Origin: Notospermus geniculatus
Taxonomy: Eukaryota > Nemertea > Pilidiophora > Heteronemertea > Lineidae
Length of the DNA stretch: 64,000 bases
Assembly: GCA_002633025.1 (NCBI GenBank)
Contig: NMRB01000794.1
Span: forward strand, 122,349 to 186,348
Direction: 5' to 3'
Part shown: positions 1 through 11,745 of the stretch, piece by piece
How the letters are laid out: the number at the start of each line of letters is the position of its first letter
How positions within the stretch are numbered: the stretch's first letter is position 1
Notes under the pieces: model-generated
The model's database searches: none
The model's input: only the letters and a program-made list of their open reading frames with translations
Told to the model about the DNA's origin: nothing
Translations under genes and position numbers: made by a program

Positions 1-3000
1 ATCATCCATCATCCATCATCCATCATCCATCATCCATCATCCATCATCCATCATCCATCATCCATCATCCATCATCCATCATCCATCATCCATCATCCAT
101 CATCCATCATCCATCATCCATCATCCATCATCCATCATCCATCATCCATCATCCATCATCCATCATCCATCATCCATCATCCATCATCCATCATCCATCA
201 TCCATCATCCATCATCCATCATCCATCATCCATCATCCATCATCCATCATCCATCATCCATCATCCATCATCCATCATCCATCATCCATCATCCATCATC
301 CATCATCCATCATCCATCATCCATCATCCATCATCCATCATCCATCATCCATCATCCATCATCCATCATCCATCATCCATCATCCATCATCCATCATCCA
401 TCATCCATCATCCATCATCCATCATCCATCATCCATCATCCATCATCCATCATCCATCATCCATCATCCATCATCCATCATCCATCATCCATCATCCATC
501 ATCCATCATCCATCATCCATCATCCATCATCCATCATCCATCATCCATCATCCATCATCCATCATCCATCATCCATCATCCATCATCCATCATCCATCAT
601 CCATCATCCATCATCCATCATCCATCATCCATCATCCATCATCCATCATCCATCATCCATCATCCATCATCCATCATCCATCATCCATCATCCATCATCC
701 ATCATCCATCATCCATCATCCATCATCCATCATCCATCATCCATCATCCATCATCCATCATCCATCATCCATCATCCATCATCCATCATCCATCATCCAT
801 CATCCATCATCCATCATCCATCATCCATCATCCATCATCCATCATCCATCATCCATCATCCATCATCCATCATCCATCATCCATCATCCATCATCCATCA
901 TCCATCATCCATCATCCATCATCCATCATCCATCATCCATCATCCATCATCCATCATCCATCATCCATCATCCATCATCCATCATCCATCATCCATCATC
1001 CATCATCCATCATCCATCATCCATCATCCATCATCCATCATCCATCATCCATCATCCATCATCCATCATCCATCATCCATCATCCATCATCCATCATCCA
1101 TCATCCATCATCCATCATCCATCATCCATCATCCATCATCCATCATCCATCATCCATCATCCATCATCCATCATCCATCATCCATCATCCATCATCCATC
1201 ATCCATCATCCATCATCCATCATCCATCATCCATCATCCATCATCCATCATCCATCATCCATCATCCATCATCCATCATCCATCATCCATCATCCATCAT
1301 CCATCATCCATCATCCATCATCCATCATCCATCATCCATCATCCATCATCCATCATCCATCATCCATCATCCATCATCCATCATCCATCATCCATCATCC
1401 ATCATCCATCATCCATCATCCATCATCCATCATCCATCATCCATCATCCATCATCCATCATCCATCATCCATCATCCATCATCCATCATCCATCATCCAT
1501 CATCCATCATCCATCATCCATCATCCATCATCCATCATCCATCATCCATCATCCATCATCCATCATCCATCATCCATCATCCATCATCCATCATCCATCA
1601 TCCATCATCCATCATCCATCATCCATCATCCATCATCCATCATCCATCATCCATCATCCATCATCCATCATCCATCATCCATCATCCATCATCCATCATC
1701 CATCATCCATCATCCATCATCCATCATCCATCATCCATCATCCATCATCCATCATCCATCATCCATCATCCATCATCCATCATCCATCATCCATCATCCA
1801 TCATCCATCATCCATCATCCATCATCCATCATCCATCATCCATCATCCATCATCCATCATCCATCATCCATCATCCATCATCCATCATCCATCATCCATC
1901 ATCCATCATCCATCATCCATCATCCATCATCCATCATCCATCATCCATCATCCATCATCCATCATCCATCATCCATCATCCATCATCCATCATCCATCAT
2001 CCATCATCCATCATCCATCATCCATCATCCATCATCCATCATCCATCATCCATCATCCATCATCCATCATCCATCATCCATCATCCATCATCCATCATCC
2101 ATCATCCATCATCCATCATCCATCATCCATCATCCATCATCCATCATCCATCATCCATCATCCATCATCCATCATCCATCATCCATCATCCATCATCCAT
2201 CATCCATCATCCATCATCCATCATCCATCATCCATCATCCATCATCCATCATCCATCATCCATCATCCATCATCCATCATCCATCATCCATCATCCATCA
2301 TCCATCATCCATCATCCATCATCCATCATCCATCATCCATCATCCATCATCCATCATCCATCATCCATCATCCATCATCCATCATCCATCATCCATCATC
2401 CATCATCCATCATCCATCATCCATCATCCATCATCCATCATCCATCATCCATCATCCATCATCCATCATCCATCATCCATCATCCATCATCCATCATCCA
2501 TCATCCATCATCCATCATCCATCATCCATCATCCATCATCCATCATCCATCATCCATCATCCATCATCCATCATCCATCATCCATCATCCATCATCCATC
2601 ATCCATCATCCATCATCCATCATCCATCATCCATCATCCATCATCCATCATCCATCATCCATCATCCATCATCCATCATCCATCATCCATCATCCATCAT
2701 CCATCATCCATCATCCATCATCCATCATCCATCATCCATCATCCATCATCCATCATCCATCATCCATCATCCATCATCCATCATCCATCATCCATCATCC
2801 ATCATCCATCATCCATCATCCATCATCCATCATCCATCATCCATCATCCATCATCCATCATCCATCATCCATCATCCATCATCCATCATCCATCATCCAT
2901 CATCCATCATCCATCATCCATCATCCATCATCCATCATCCATCATCCATCATCCATCATCCATCATCCATCATCCATCATCCATCATCCATCATCCATCA

Positions 3001-3933
3001 TCCATCATCCATCATCCATCATCCATCATCCATCATCCATCATCCATCATCCATCATCCATCATCCATCATCCATCATCCATCATCCATCATCCATCATC
3101 CATCATCCATCATCCATCATCCATCATCCATCATCCATCATCCATCATCCATCATCCATCATCCATCATCCATCATCCATCATCCATCATCCATCATCCA
3201 TCATCCATCATCCATCATCCATCATCCATCATCCATCATCCATCATCCATCATCCATCATCCATCATCCATCATCCATCATCCATCATCCATCATCCATC
3301 ATCCATCATCCATCATCCATCATCCATCATCCATCATCCATCATCCATCATCCATCATCCATCATCCATCATCCATCATCCATCATCCATCATCCATCAT
3401 CCATCATCCATCATCCATCATCCATCATCCATCATCCATCATCCATCATCCATCATCCATCATCCATCATCCATCATCCATCATCCATCATCCATCATCC
3501 ATCATCCATCATCCATCATCCATCATCCATCATCCATCATCCATCATCCATCATCCATCATCCATCATCCATCATCCATCATCCATCATCCATCATCCAT
3601 CATCCATCATCCATCATCCATCATCCATCATCCATCATCCATCATCCATCATCCATCATCCATCATCCATCATCCATCATCCATCATCCATCATCCATCA
3701 TCCATCATCCATCATCCATCATCCATCATCCATCATCCATCATCCATCATCCATCATCCATCATCCATCATCCATCATCCATCATCCATCATCCATCATC
3801 CATCATCCATCATCCATCATCCATCATCCATCATCCATCATCCATCATCCATCATCCATCATCCATCATCCATCATCCATCATCCATCATCCATCATCCA
3901 TCATCCATCATCCATCATCCATCATCCATCATC
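1..3933. repeat. Heptamer satellite (ATCATCC)n, about 562 copies
   Basis: The seven-base unit ATCATCC repeats from the first base to 3933, where the phase breaks. The phase at 3921 is the same as at base 1, so there is no net insertion or deletion, and I see no variant unit. The array runs off the left edge, so its full length is unknown. The unit is not the animal telomere repeat TTAGGG. Such uniformity suggests recent expansion, or a consensus-filled assembly of a collapsed array. Confidence 0.97.
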
Positions 3934-3960
3934 ATCATTATTATTATTACTATTACTACA
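3931..3960. repeat. Degenerate trinucleotide run at the satellite edge
   Basis: ATC, ATT and ACT triplets follow the heptamer array directly. It is a slippage-type transition from satellite into unique sequence. Confidence 0.8.
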
Positions 3961-4054
3961 ATGAGTATACCCCCTCAACTGTTATAATACAATTGGTATG
4001 AATGAACCAAGTGTTTCCTGATTGGCTGTGCTGGTGCTGTCAATCATACTATAT

Positions 4055-4219
4055 GGGCCCACTGTCTTTGAGGTGCAGTGGTGGTGTGGGATACGGGAAG
4101 TTTTGTGGGACAGTGTTTAGTGTGACCTTAAAACCTGTAAAATGGGTCCACTGTCTTTGAGGGGCAGTGGTTTAGGAGAGGGGAAGTTTTGTGGGACAGT
4201 GTTTAGTGTGACCTTAAAA
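4055..4219. repeat. Tandem duplication, 89-bp period
   Basis: The word CACTGTCTTTGAG recurs 89 bases apart (near 4059 and 4148), followed in both units by GGGAAGTTTTGTGGGACAG and GTTTAGTGTGACCTTAAAA. The second unit has several substitutions. No coding content is seen. Confidence 0.85.
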
Positions 4220-4601
4220 ATGTGATGAAAATAGTGTCAAAACCTTTGAATAGCAGTGATTTCAGCAGCACTCTGTTCAATTTGATGAAGTGTAAAGATG
4301 AGAGTAATTCGTGGAGCAAATGTCCTCAGTCCTAGTTAGTTGAGCACTTCATAGGCCTACTTAGATTACATGCACCGGACTAAGCCAGAAGTGGTGGAGT
4401 AGTACCAAAATCATTGAAAATTAAAGGCCCTGCATAATGATGGGAGCGTGGAGTGGTGAGGAGAGTAGTCCATGGAGATGTTCAGAGTGCTCTTTGTCAC
4501 AATACTTCACAGGCAACAGGCAATGGATAAGACTGTAAAAAGTTATGTTTGAGAAGTGCCAAAATCCTTTGGCATCACTAAGTAACTTGAGGTAAACGAC
4601 A

Positions 4602-4740
4602 TTGGGTCATTCTTGGAGGAATAATTCCTCCAAGGGTCATTTGAATAAAGACTAACAATTGCTTTTACTTCAGATTTGTACAGCATTGCCTGGTGCATTT
4701 GCATTGCAAAATTCAAGTAAAAGCATTTACTAATAGTCCA
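4602..4740. mobile_element. Short inverted-repeat element, GGGTCAT-tip family, copy 1
   Basis: The sequence matches, in opposite orientation inside, the hairpin element at 37769-37890: tip GGGTCATNTGAATAAAGACT and inner arms with GCTTTTACTT and AAGTAAAAGCATTT. Its left tip has been split by a 23-bp palindromic insertion. The right arm is degraded after about 4730. Non-coding and non-autonomous. Confidence 0.75.
4605..4641. mobile_element. 23-bp tips-only palindrome with 7-bp target duplication
   Basis: Bases 4612-4634 are a perfect palindrome starting CTTGGAGGAAT and ending ATTCCTCCAAG. It is flanked by GGTCATT at 4605-4611 and again at 4635-4641. The related element at 37769 lacks both the palindrome and one copy of that word, so this is an insertion. 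The tip equals the first bases of the terminal repeats of the 1,237-bp element at 17666-18902 and the 54-bp copy at 50721-50774. It consists of two tips joined, with nothing between. Confidence 0.85.
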
Positions 4741-4922
4741 GTCAATCTAACCAAAAAAGGGACGTAACCTCCAACTAATTGCAACAAAATTATTTTCACT
4801 TGTAGGTGATTCTGGAAGGTCCTGACAACATCATATCAAAAGTTTACCAAAATTTACGCGGTGGAAATGCCCTTAATTCATGTTTATTTATGATCCTTCA
4901 TTAACTTCCATTACAGTATTTA

Positions 4923-5277
4923 TGGACTTCTATTACAAACACTAGTGTCGATGTACAGCTAACTTTTTTCCTGCCGATTTTATGCCCTATAAATGTATTA
5001 CCAATAGATAGAAATATGACACCTCTAAGTCAGATAGGCATGATTAGAACATTATATGTTGTCGCTCTGTTGTAGAAATGACAGATTACGTCACATTTGC
5101 CTGAAATCTACAAATTTGACATTTTTATAACAAAAACAAGTTTGATGATCTTCCAAACAGGCCTATCGGAATGTAAGGTGCCATATTTCTATCTATTGGT
5201 AAAACATTTATAGGGCTTAATATCGACAGGAAAAAAGTTGGCTGTACATCGACACTAGTGTTTGTAATAGAAGTCCA
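4923..5277. mobile_element. MITE-like element with terminal repeats over 100 bp
   Basis: The left arm from TGGACTTCTATTACAAACAC at 4923 is mirrored by a right arm ending GTAATAGAAGTCCA at 5277. The arms include a matching TAGATAGAAATATG block further in. About 355 bp long. I see no clear target duplication. It ends 12 bases before the pogo-like transposase fragment, so the two could belong to one decayed transposon (inference). Confidence 0.85.
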
Positions 5278-5289
5278 CAAGCATGTTCG

Positions 5290-5478
5290 CAGTTTCCCTA
5301 TTCTGCCAATAAGAAAGCATGGATGACGTCAACTCTGTTTGACGAATGGATGCGAAAACTTGATCGAAAGATGGGGGGTGAGAGTCGCAAAATTTGTATG
5401 GTGTTGGACAACTGTACTGCGCATCCTGCATACAACTATGAGAACATCGAACTTGTCTTTTTTTTCCAGCAGGGATGA
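5290..5478 (+). pseudogene. pogo/Tigger-type (DDE_1) transposase fragment
   Basis: A frame open from about 5290 to a TGA at 5476-5478 reads NKKAWMTSTLFDEWMRKLD, then RKICMVLDNCTAHP and later ENIELVF. These match the core of pogo/Tigger transposases (cut-and-paste, TA targets, nuclear), where the Asp of LDNCTAHP is the second catalytic residue. The HTH domains, the first catalytic Asp and the C-terminal Asp are absent, and the frame stops where the conserved proline-rich segment should begin. It is a roughly 60-codon relic with no start codon of its own. Family assignment is firm from motif order; the subfamily is not resolved. Confidence 0.8.
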
Positions 5479-7990
5479 CTAGTACATTATCAACATCATC
5501 AACATCGTACAGTTATCAACATTTTGAACCTGATGGCTTCTCATTTCATTTGCGGGAATGGGTCCAGCGAAATTGCTATTCTGGCCAGAATTCTGTTATT
5601 GGAAGCTGATTGGCTGATTGTAATCACGTGATTAGGGGGCAGACGATTCGTACCCAGGCTTAAGAAACAAATTTCTTGATGTGAATGGCAAGAATGCGAG
5701 GTCTGGAATGCGCTAGGCTACTAACTCTTCAACTAGTTTTCATGGAGAGTTGTCACTACACCCAGAACATGTCAAAGGCGCGACTTGTTCCCTGGTACAA
5801 CAGAGTCACCACCAATAATCTGAGTACCAATGGACTCATCAATGTGGCCGTGAATCTTGTTTCGAGAAACTTTAGCTGGGTCTCTGATGTCGGGCCAGCG
5901 GTTTTTGTGAATGAAAAATCTCACAGCAGTTTTGAACATTTTTTTAGCTTAGTACGGAGGTACATGTAAGAAGGTTTTTTTCTGTAGATTAGCGTTGTTA
6001 ACAATCAATAATTTTAACAATCTTTAACAATCAAACGATTATTACGCTGACTGTTTACGTTGGAAGAGTTATTAGAACAATGCAGACTCAGGAGATGTTT
6101 TTTTTACACTTTTTTACACCGGGAACCAGTCTTTGCCCATTTTAGGGAGAAAGAGGGCCTCCCGTATGTGAGAGATACACGTGTAATTTCCCGAAGGTGG
6201 AAACTGCCCGTCCGTCTTCTGTTATTTTTACCTAGCTGAGCGATAGCCAGCTAGGTGATAGGGGCATACGAGTGATGTGATGTGTGTGTGTGATGTCGTG
6301 ACCCATTCTCATCTCCAGGTTGTTCCATCTACTTGGCTTCGTAGGCCAGCAGTTTACTGGTTAAGCCATGGAAACGAGGTTTGGTATGGAATGCCTGGAA
6401 TGCGAGGTGCAGGACCGAAATGCACCAATGAATTTACTGTGCCCGGATGCCCATGATATAGTGCCGAGGTTCAGCCTGCATTCTCTCAACATTTTACCAA
6501 TAAAAAAATATTCTTTGGAATTCAAAATCTTGGTTTGTTATTGTTCAATTCAAACGAAGTGTCCGAAAAACCGATAACTACCACTTTTGTTTTTGTACAA
6601 AAGTGAGCAAACTTCGCGCATTAATCGAAGCTGCAGAGGTATTGCCGTGGCTCTGGGCAGTTTATGGCGTCATCACTACTGCGTTCTGCATTCAGAAATT
6701 CAAGCAGCTGGACCGAAGGCGTAAGGCAGAACTAACGAATGAAACGCCAGGTAAGTTCATTTTACATCATACACACCTAACTGGACTTAATGATTACCGA
6801 TAATAACCCCGACAATTGTAGTTTTGACAGACGATTGCGTGTGCCCTCGGCTCAATTCAGTGAATAAGTAATTAGGCGAAAGGCTCGTCACTGATGACGT
6901 CACCGTCAAATGGTCGTCTGTCGTATCGTGAGAACGAAGAATGCCTAATTGGCGTGCTGCATGAACTGCACACTGCGTGCATCAATGCATGCAATGCATG
7001 GCGTGAGCAGCCGCAGGATTGGGAAAAAGAGAGGCTGCCCTGTGCTAGGAACATCGACTACTTCCATAATTTCACAGTCGATTTTCAAGATTTGATGGCC
7101 AAAAGGGGCGTGTGATTGATGCCCCCTTGTATCCGCTCCTTATAATATTGCACATGCTGGCGATATTCCTTTACAAAATTACAATCACTTTTATATTTAT
7201 TTTCACCATTTCAATTTCACTTTCAGGTCAGTCGCTGCAGACGCTGGCTGCCAAGCACCCATCATTTTCATTGCTGATGCTTCTGTAGTACATGTAGTAA
7301 GGTGAAAGGAACTGCCTTGAATTTAAAGAATCATCTGAGCTGACAAAAAGGAATCCCTAACGGGGGATCAAAATTTGAAGGCCTAGCCTATCAAAGTCAC
7401 CTGCTCTCCAGACGGCAGACCACCGCCAAACAGCAGACAAATAATTGGGTTGTTTTGTTGTCTATGCATACCGTACGGTACCGTATGTTTTCCGTAACAA
7501 AAAGTAAAAGTAATTCATTCACAATAAATTGTATGCCTGTCTCTCTCGTGTCTCTTTTTGGCAGTCTAGTATCCCGCCCATCTAACCATAGATCTACACA
7601 TTTGGTGGATGAAGTTTGACATCACCCACTACCATTCCTCTAGCCACTACATTTCTTATATCAACCCAGAGCCTAAAACATCAGCTGGGCAGCAGTTTCA
7701 TGGGCCTCTTGATTATACCTCCTGTGGCACATCCACGGGAATGACTGATACTAGTGATGTAGCCCCCGCAGGAAAATCTGATGCTGAATGGGCTGTAGGA
7801 GTAACGTGTAAGCGGAGTATCCTTGAACCTTCAGTCTTGCATGTCTTGTCCCCCGGGTCTTGTCAGTTTCTGATTACATATGCAACTAAAGTTATAATCG
7901 GCGCCTGAGAGTGTAAAGTTCAGATGGTCTATAGTTTTACACCAATCCTTTGGCTTTTGCCAGTTCCATCACACAATGTAAAACATCAAT
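5479..7990. other. Unassigned stretch without a recognised gene
   Basis: No motif-bearing gene seen. Short open stretches exist at 5685-5969, 6603-6763 and 6894-7115. The 6603 stretch has a hydrophobic segment (WLWAVYGVITTAFCI) followed by a good splice donor, GCCAGGTAAGT near 6750, and could be an exon, but no partner exon or homology is visible. Confidence 0.4.
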
Positions 7991-8584
7991 GCTCAGCTCA
8001 TCCTGAGAACATCAGGCGTTCTTTAGTGCTCGCTACCTTCGTCGCCGCACACAAACCCCTGAGAGAATACGCCTGAATCGGTGGAGTATCAAAGCCATTC
8101 CAGCAAATGTTCATCCCCACCATCTCATCCAAAGTAGGCCGGTGATTGTTACACATGAACTACGCAGGTAACAAAGCTGACCCAGCAGGTCAACTTGAAA
8201 CTCCTGTTTCGCGACGTGTGGCCTGAGAATGATATACATTCTGTGTGATGAATGTAGGATAGGCTGAACTCAACTTAGGTTGAATGCAGCGGTGTAGGAT
8301 AGGTTAATTGCCGGCATAACTAGGTCAGCTGCTTCGCTGTGAATATTACAATGGCCGTTACACAAGTATACGTGTAACTGATCTCTAGTTAGGCTGAGGT
8401 TGGGAAGCTGAAGTACTTCAGCACTGTGTTGTGCGTGACACTACGGTACAATCTACGTGTAATGCCTGTCATCTTAAGGCGACTCGGAAATGGCGTTCGC
8501 TGATTGGGCGCATTTTCTCAGGCGCCAAATACGTCAGTGGGTTCGGGCCTTAAGAACGCCTGATATTCTCAGGATGCGCTCAGC
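7991..8584. mobile_element. Inverted-repeat element, about 594 bp
   Basis: The left tip GCTCAGCTCATCCTGAGAAC, continuing with ATCAGGCGTTCTT, is mirrored near 8552-8584 by AAGAACGCCTGATATTCTC and AGGATGCGCTCAGC. The inside has no gene. It has the form of a non-autonomous DNA transposon; no target duplication identified. Confidence 0.75.
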
Positions 8585-9143
8585 TAGGTCTGCTGGCGTT
8601 TGCCAGCCCTAGTTTGTTAAGATTAAAAAGTAATTGTCCCATATGGAATCACCCGTTTCTTTATTGATACATGTATCTGGATATGATTATACAGCAGACA
8701 GCATGAAAAATCCAAAACATTTCAATAGGCCCCTATCGTGGCCAGTGGTCAGCTCTGAGGACATGGAGGATCAACGCAGGCAATCAACCAAACGAAGCTG
8801 CGAAGGTGAGGTTAGAACAAAGGCATACATTGTCACAAATTTATGAGTCGTAAGTGGCGGCTTATATGTAAGTCGGCGAAATGCCGACTTACGTATAGAT
8901 CGTCAAATCTCTAAGTCGCCATAAAAGTCTTGGTCCCGAAAGTGTCGACTTACGCGAGGTTTACTGTATTTTCAAAATACTGACGAGATTATATTTATAG
9001 ATTACGTGTAGACTGGAAAAATATGCACATATTTCAACAGTAACTCTCTTCCTTGCAACCAGCGAATAAGTTCATGCAGTTTCCCTGATGCATCAGATCC
9101 AAAATCAGTAGAACGCCTGAAATTTCTCGACCGTATTAATATT

Positions 9144-9742
9144 AAGGGAGTAAGAAATAAACAAGTACAAGAAGCACAAAATTGACACACTAAATGAAAA
9201 TAAAGAAGAAGTCAATCTCCAGAATTCACGAATTTTCGACCCCAACCGGGGTCTTTTTCAAGTGGAACTTTACAATCTGAAACTCTAGAAAAGACTGAGC
9301 TGAAACCCGAATGTAGAACTACATAGCCTGTATAGCCTACATAGCCTACATAACAGGCTATGTAGTTCTACATTCGGATTTCAGCTCAGTCTTTTCTAGA
9401 GTTTCAGATTGTAAAGTTCCACTTGAAAAAGACCCCGGTTGGGGTCAAAAATTCGTGAATTCTGGAGATTGACTTCTTCTTTATTTCGAGTAAGAAATAA
9501 AAGTGGAAAATAAGAAATGGGAAATTTTGGAATTTTGCGCGAATTTTTCAATTCCTCAAATTGTGAGATTTTTTCCCGTTTTGAGAAATATCGCCAGAAA
9601 AATCAGACAAAATGTCATGTCATTTTAACAAAATTTCTCTAAATGGGAAACAATTTTCTCCCAATATGAGAAATAGAAAAATTCGCGCAAAATTCAAAAA
9701 ATTCCCACTTCTTATTTTCCACTTTTACTTCTTACTCCCTTT
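9144..9742. mobile_element. AT-rich inverted-repeat element, split by an insertion
   Basis: Tips read TAAGGGAGTAAGAAATAAA on the left and TTACTTCTTACTCCCTTTA on the right. Inner arms with GTGGAAAATAAGAAATGGGA and TTCCCACTTCTTATTTTCCA pair over about 60 bases. The left arm is interrupted at 9162-9487 by a palindromic insert that duplicated 14 bases of the arm. Original length about 260 bp. Confidence 0.8.
9162..9487. mobile_element. Palindromic Penelope-like tail with 14-bp target duplication
   Basis: Two arms of about 130 bases (from 9198 and to 9487) are near-perfect reverse complements around a short spacer near 9330-9347. Both contain GACCCCAACCGGGGTC. The same sequence occurs once, next to the GIY-YIG remnant, at about 50460-50580, which ties it to the tail of a Penelope-like retroelement (inference). 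GAGTAAGAAATAAA flanks the insert at 9148-9161 and 9488-9501. On the minus strand the left arm reads, in order, a short stem, a CUGA-like box, a GACCCC hairpin, GAAA and a small hairpin, resembling a hammerhead ribozyme. Confidence 0.75.
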
Positions 9743-9743
9743 A

Positions 9744-11745
9744 TTAGCTCACCTGGGGTGAGCTCTTGTCGTCGGTCAGCGTCCGTCGTTGTCCATCGTT
9801 CTCCGTTAGCAGGTCACGTTTCGTAACCGCTGGAGCTATTGATCTGAAACTTGGTACATATTTTCCCCTAGGTCAGATGACCTATGACACCAAGTTTCGG
9901 TCCGATTCGATTCTTGGCTTGGCCACCAGGTGGCGGAAACCAAAAACACAAAAAGTGCAATAACTCCTGAACTAATGACTGGATCACCTCCAAATTTTTA
10001 TCATAGGTGTATCTAATGAGGGTACATTATATATATATAACGGGTTTTTGATTTGCCGTACGTTTCAAGGTCACAGAGGCCAAAGTTCAGAATTTTGCCT
10101 TTAAGTATCTATTTGTATTTCATTTTTCCGTCAGGGCCGACGCTATAGCATTATTGGCCCTGGTAAGTACGGAGGAGGCCATCACAAGCTACTCATGTTC
10201 CTCACTTGGATGGGGTATTTTACTTGCCCTTGCAAAGACACAAGGTACAAGGCACCACGCTTACTGTCCCATGCGACGGACGTGAAGAGCCGGGAATGAA
10301 ATCCCATATAGCCCGGGCTGGATTCGAACCCGGGACCTGCCGCTTGTTAAGCGGACTTGATAACCACTAGGCTATCAGGCTCCTGCTCTTGCCTTTAAGT
10401 GGCACGTTTCGTAACCGCAGGTGCTATTGGCCTGAAATTTGGTACTATATACCACTTGGTCAGATGACCTATGACCCCAAGTTTCGGTCCGATTTGACTT
10501 TTAGCTTGGCCACCAGGTGGCGGAAACCAAAAACACAAAAAGTGCAATAACTCATGAACTAATGACTGGATCCTCTCCAAATTTTTATCATTGGTGCTTC
10601 TAATGAGGATGCATGACATAAAAAGTAAGGGGTATTTGATTTGACCGACTTTTCAATGTCACAGAGGTCAAAGTTCAAAGTTTAGTCATTTGGTGGCGCG
10701 TATCATAACTGTCATGTCCATTCAGCTGAAAGTCATATTTGAATTCCCCACTCCAAAACTTTTGGTTTGTGATGTCACTTCCTGTTCCTGTATTTCCCAT
10801 AATGCCCTTCTCGTAAGCCCTTTTTTACACCACCTGAGGCAATGCCTGATTTCTCATGTAAAATCCCCCATCTGAACTATTTGGACATTTGTAAAGCCAT
10901 GAGGTTAAGCTGCAGGAGTTTAGTATGATTGGGGATACAATTTTTCTGTTAGTTAATCTTTTTGGTGGTTTTGAGCCCACTTTTAATTTGGGCCCATTTT
11001 GGTTTATTGTGTGTTTACTTGCTATGTACATGGACATGCACTTTCATTGTGTAGGTCAAGTGTGTGTTGGATTACCCATGCTGGAACTCATTTGAGACGT
11101 ATTAGTCAACTCTTCGTTAGGTATTGGTCACATTTGGGTCACTTAATAGTATCAGTAAGCTTGGCCTGCCTGTCATTTTGGTTGACTGGTTTAGCCTCGC
11201 CGCCATCTTGGAATCGCTTACCTGGTACTTGCCACATTGGGTAGCTTTTGTAGATTAAATTTATAGATCCGCACTGGGTGGTTTCTCTTTGTGTAGTGTT
11301 GTGGTTTGTGACTAGTCATATGTATGGTACTTTTGGGGTGCCTTTTTCTTTTATTACTTTTGTAAGACTTGTTTATTTGTTTCCAGTATACCGTCGTTTG
11401 ATCATCAAATTCGTCGTTCATGTTGGTCACGAGTTCGAGACGGTGCCCATTATGGCTCCTACAATAACTGCTTGGGCTATTGACTTGAAACTTGGTACAT
11501 ATACACCCCTATGGCAGGTGACCTATGACACCACTTTTCGGTCCAGTTCGATTCTCCGCTTGGCCACCAGGTGGCCAAAACCAAAGCTCAAAGTCCAGTA
11601 ACTCCTGAATTGTCACTGGATTGTCTCCAAATTTTTATCAGGTGCATCTAATGAGGATACATGACCCTGGAACATTTCGATTTAACATTTGTCATTTGTT
11701 TTTCTGGTACGTTCACCCAGGTGAGCACATGGTCCATGGACCATT
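9744..11745 (+). repeat. Composite interspersed repeat, GAGCTC/GGTGAGC family, copy A
   Basis: Starts TTAGCTCACCTGGGGTGAGC and ends GGTGAGCACATGGTCCATGG, like copy D at 39409-40322. Modules containing GGAGCTATTGATCTGAAACT, GGCTTGGCCACCAGGTGGC and AACTCCTGAACTAATGACTGG recur at about 9820, 10410 and 11460. Short open frames exist, but they are the same non-conserved frames in each copy. A tRNA-like SINE is inserted at 10107-10388. Function and class unknown. Confidence 0.8.
10107..10388 (-). mobile_element. tRNA-Val-like SINE, minus orientation
   Basis: TTGCCTTTAAGT flanks the element at 10095-10106 and 10389-10400, a 12-bp target duplication. On the minus strand the 5' end carries a tRNA-like head: A box TAGCCTAGTGG, anticodon stem-loop CCGC-TTAACAA-GCGG giving an AAC (Val) anticodon, and B box GGTTCGAATCC. 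The acceptor and T stems pair imperfectly, so this is a SINE head and not a working tRNA. The body runs about 200 bases to an AT-rich tail near 10107-10130. Transcription would be by RNA polymerase III and mobilisation by a LINE. Confidence 0.88.

Noticed and set aside
1-3933. Telomeric repeat or CRISPR-like array
   Set aside because: The unit is ATCATCC, not TTAGGG, and there are no unique spacers.
6603-7115. A small membrane protein gene with a hydrophobic segment and a following exon
   Set aside because: One good donor and a plausible hydrophobic segment, but no ATG in context, no matching acceptor in phase, and no recognisable family.
10303-10381. A functional tRNA-Val gene
   Set aside because: Anticodon arm and boxes are good, but acceptor and T stems mispair and the sequence sits inside a unit with a 12-bp target duplication, so it is a SINE head.
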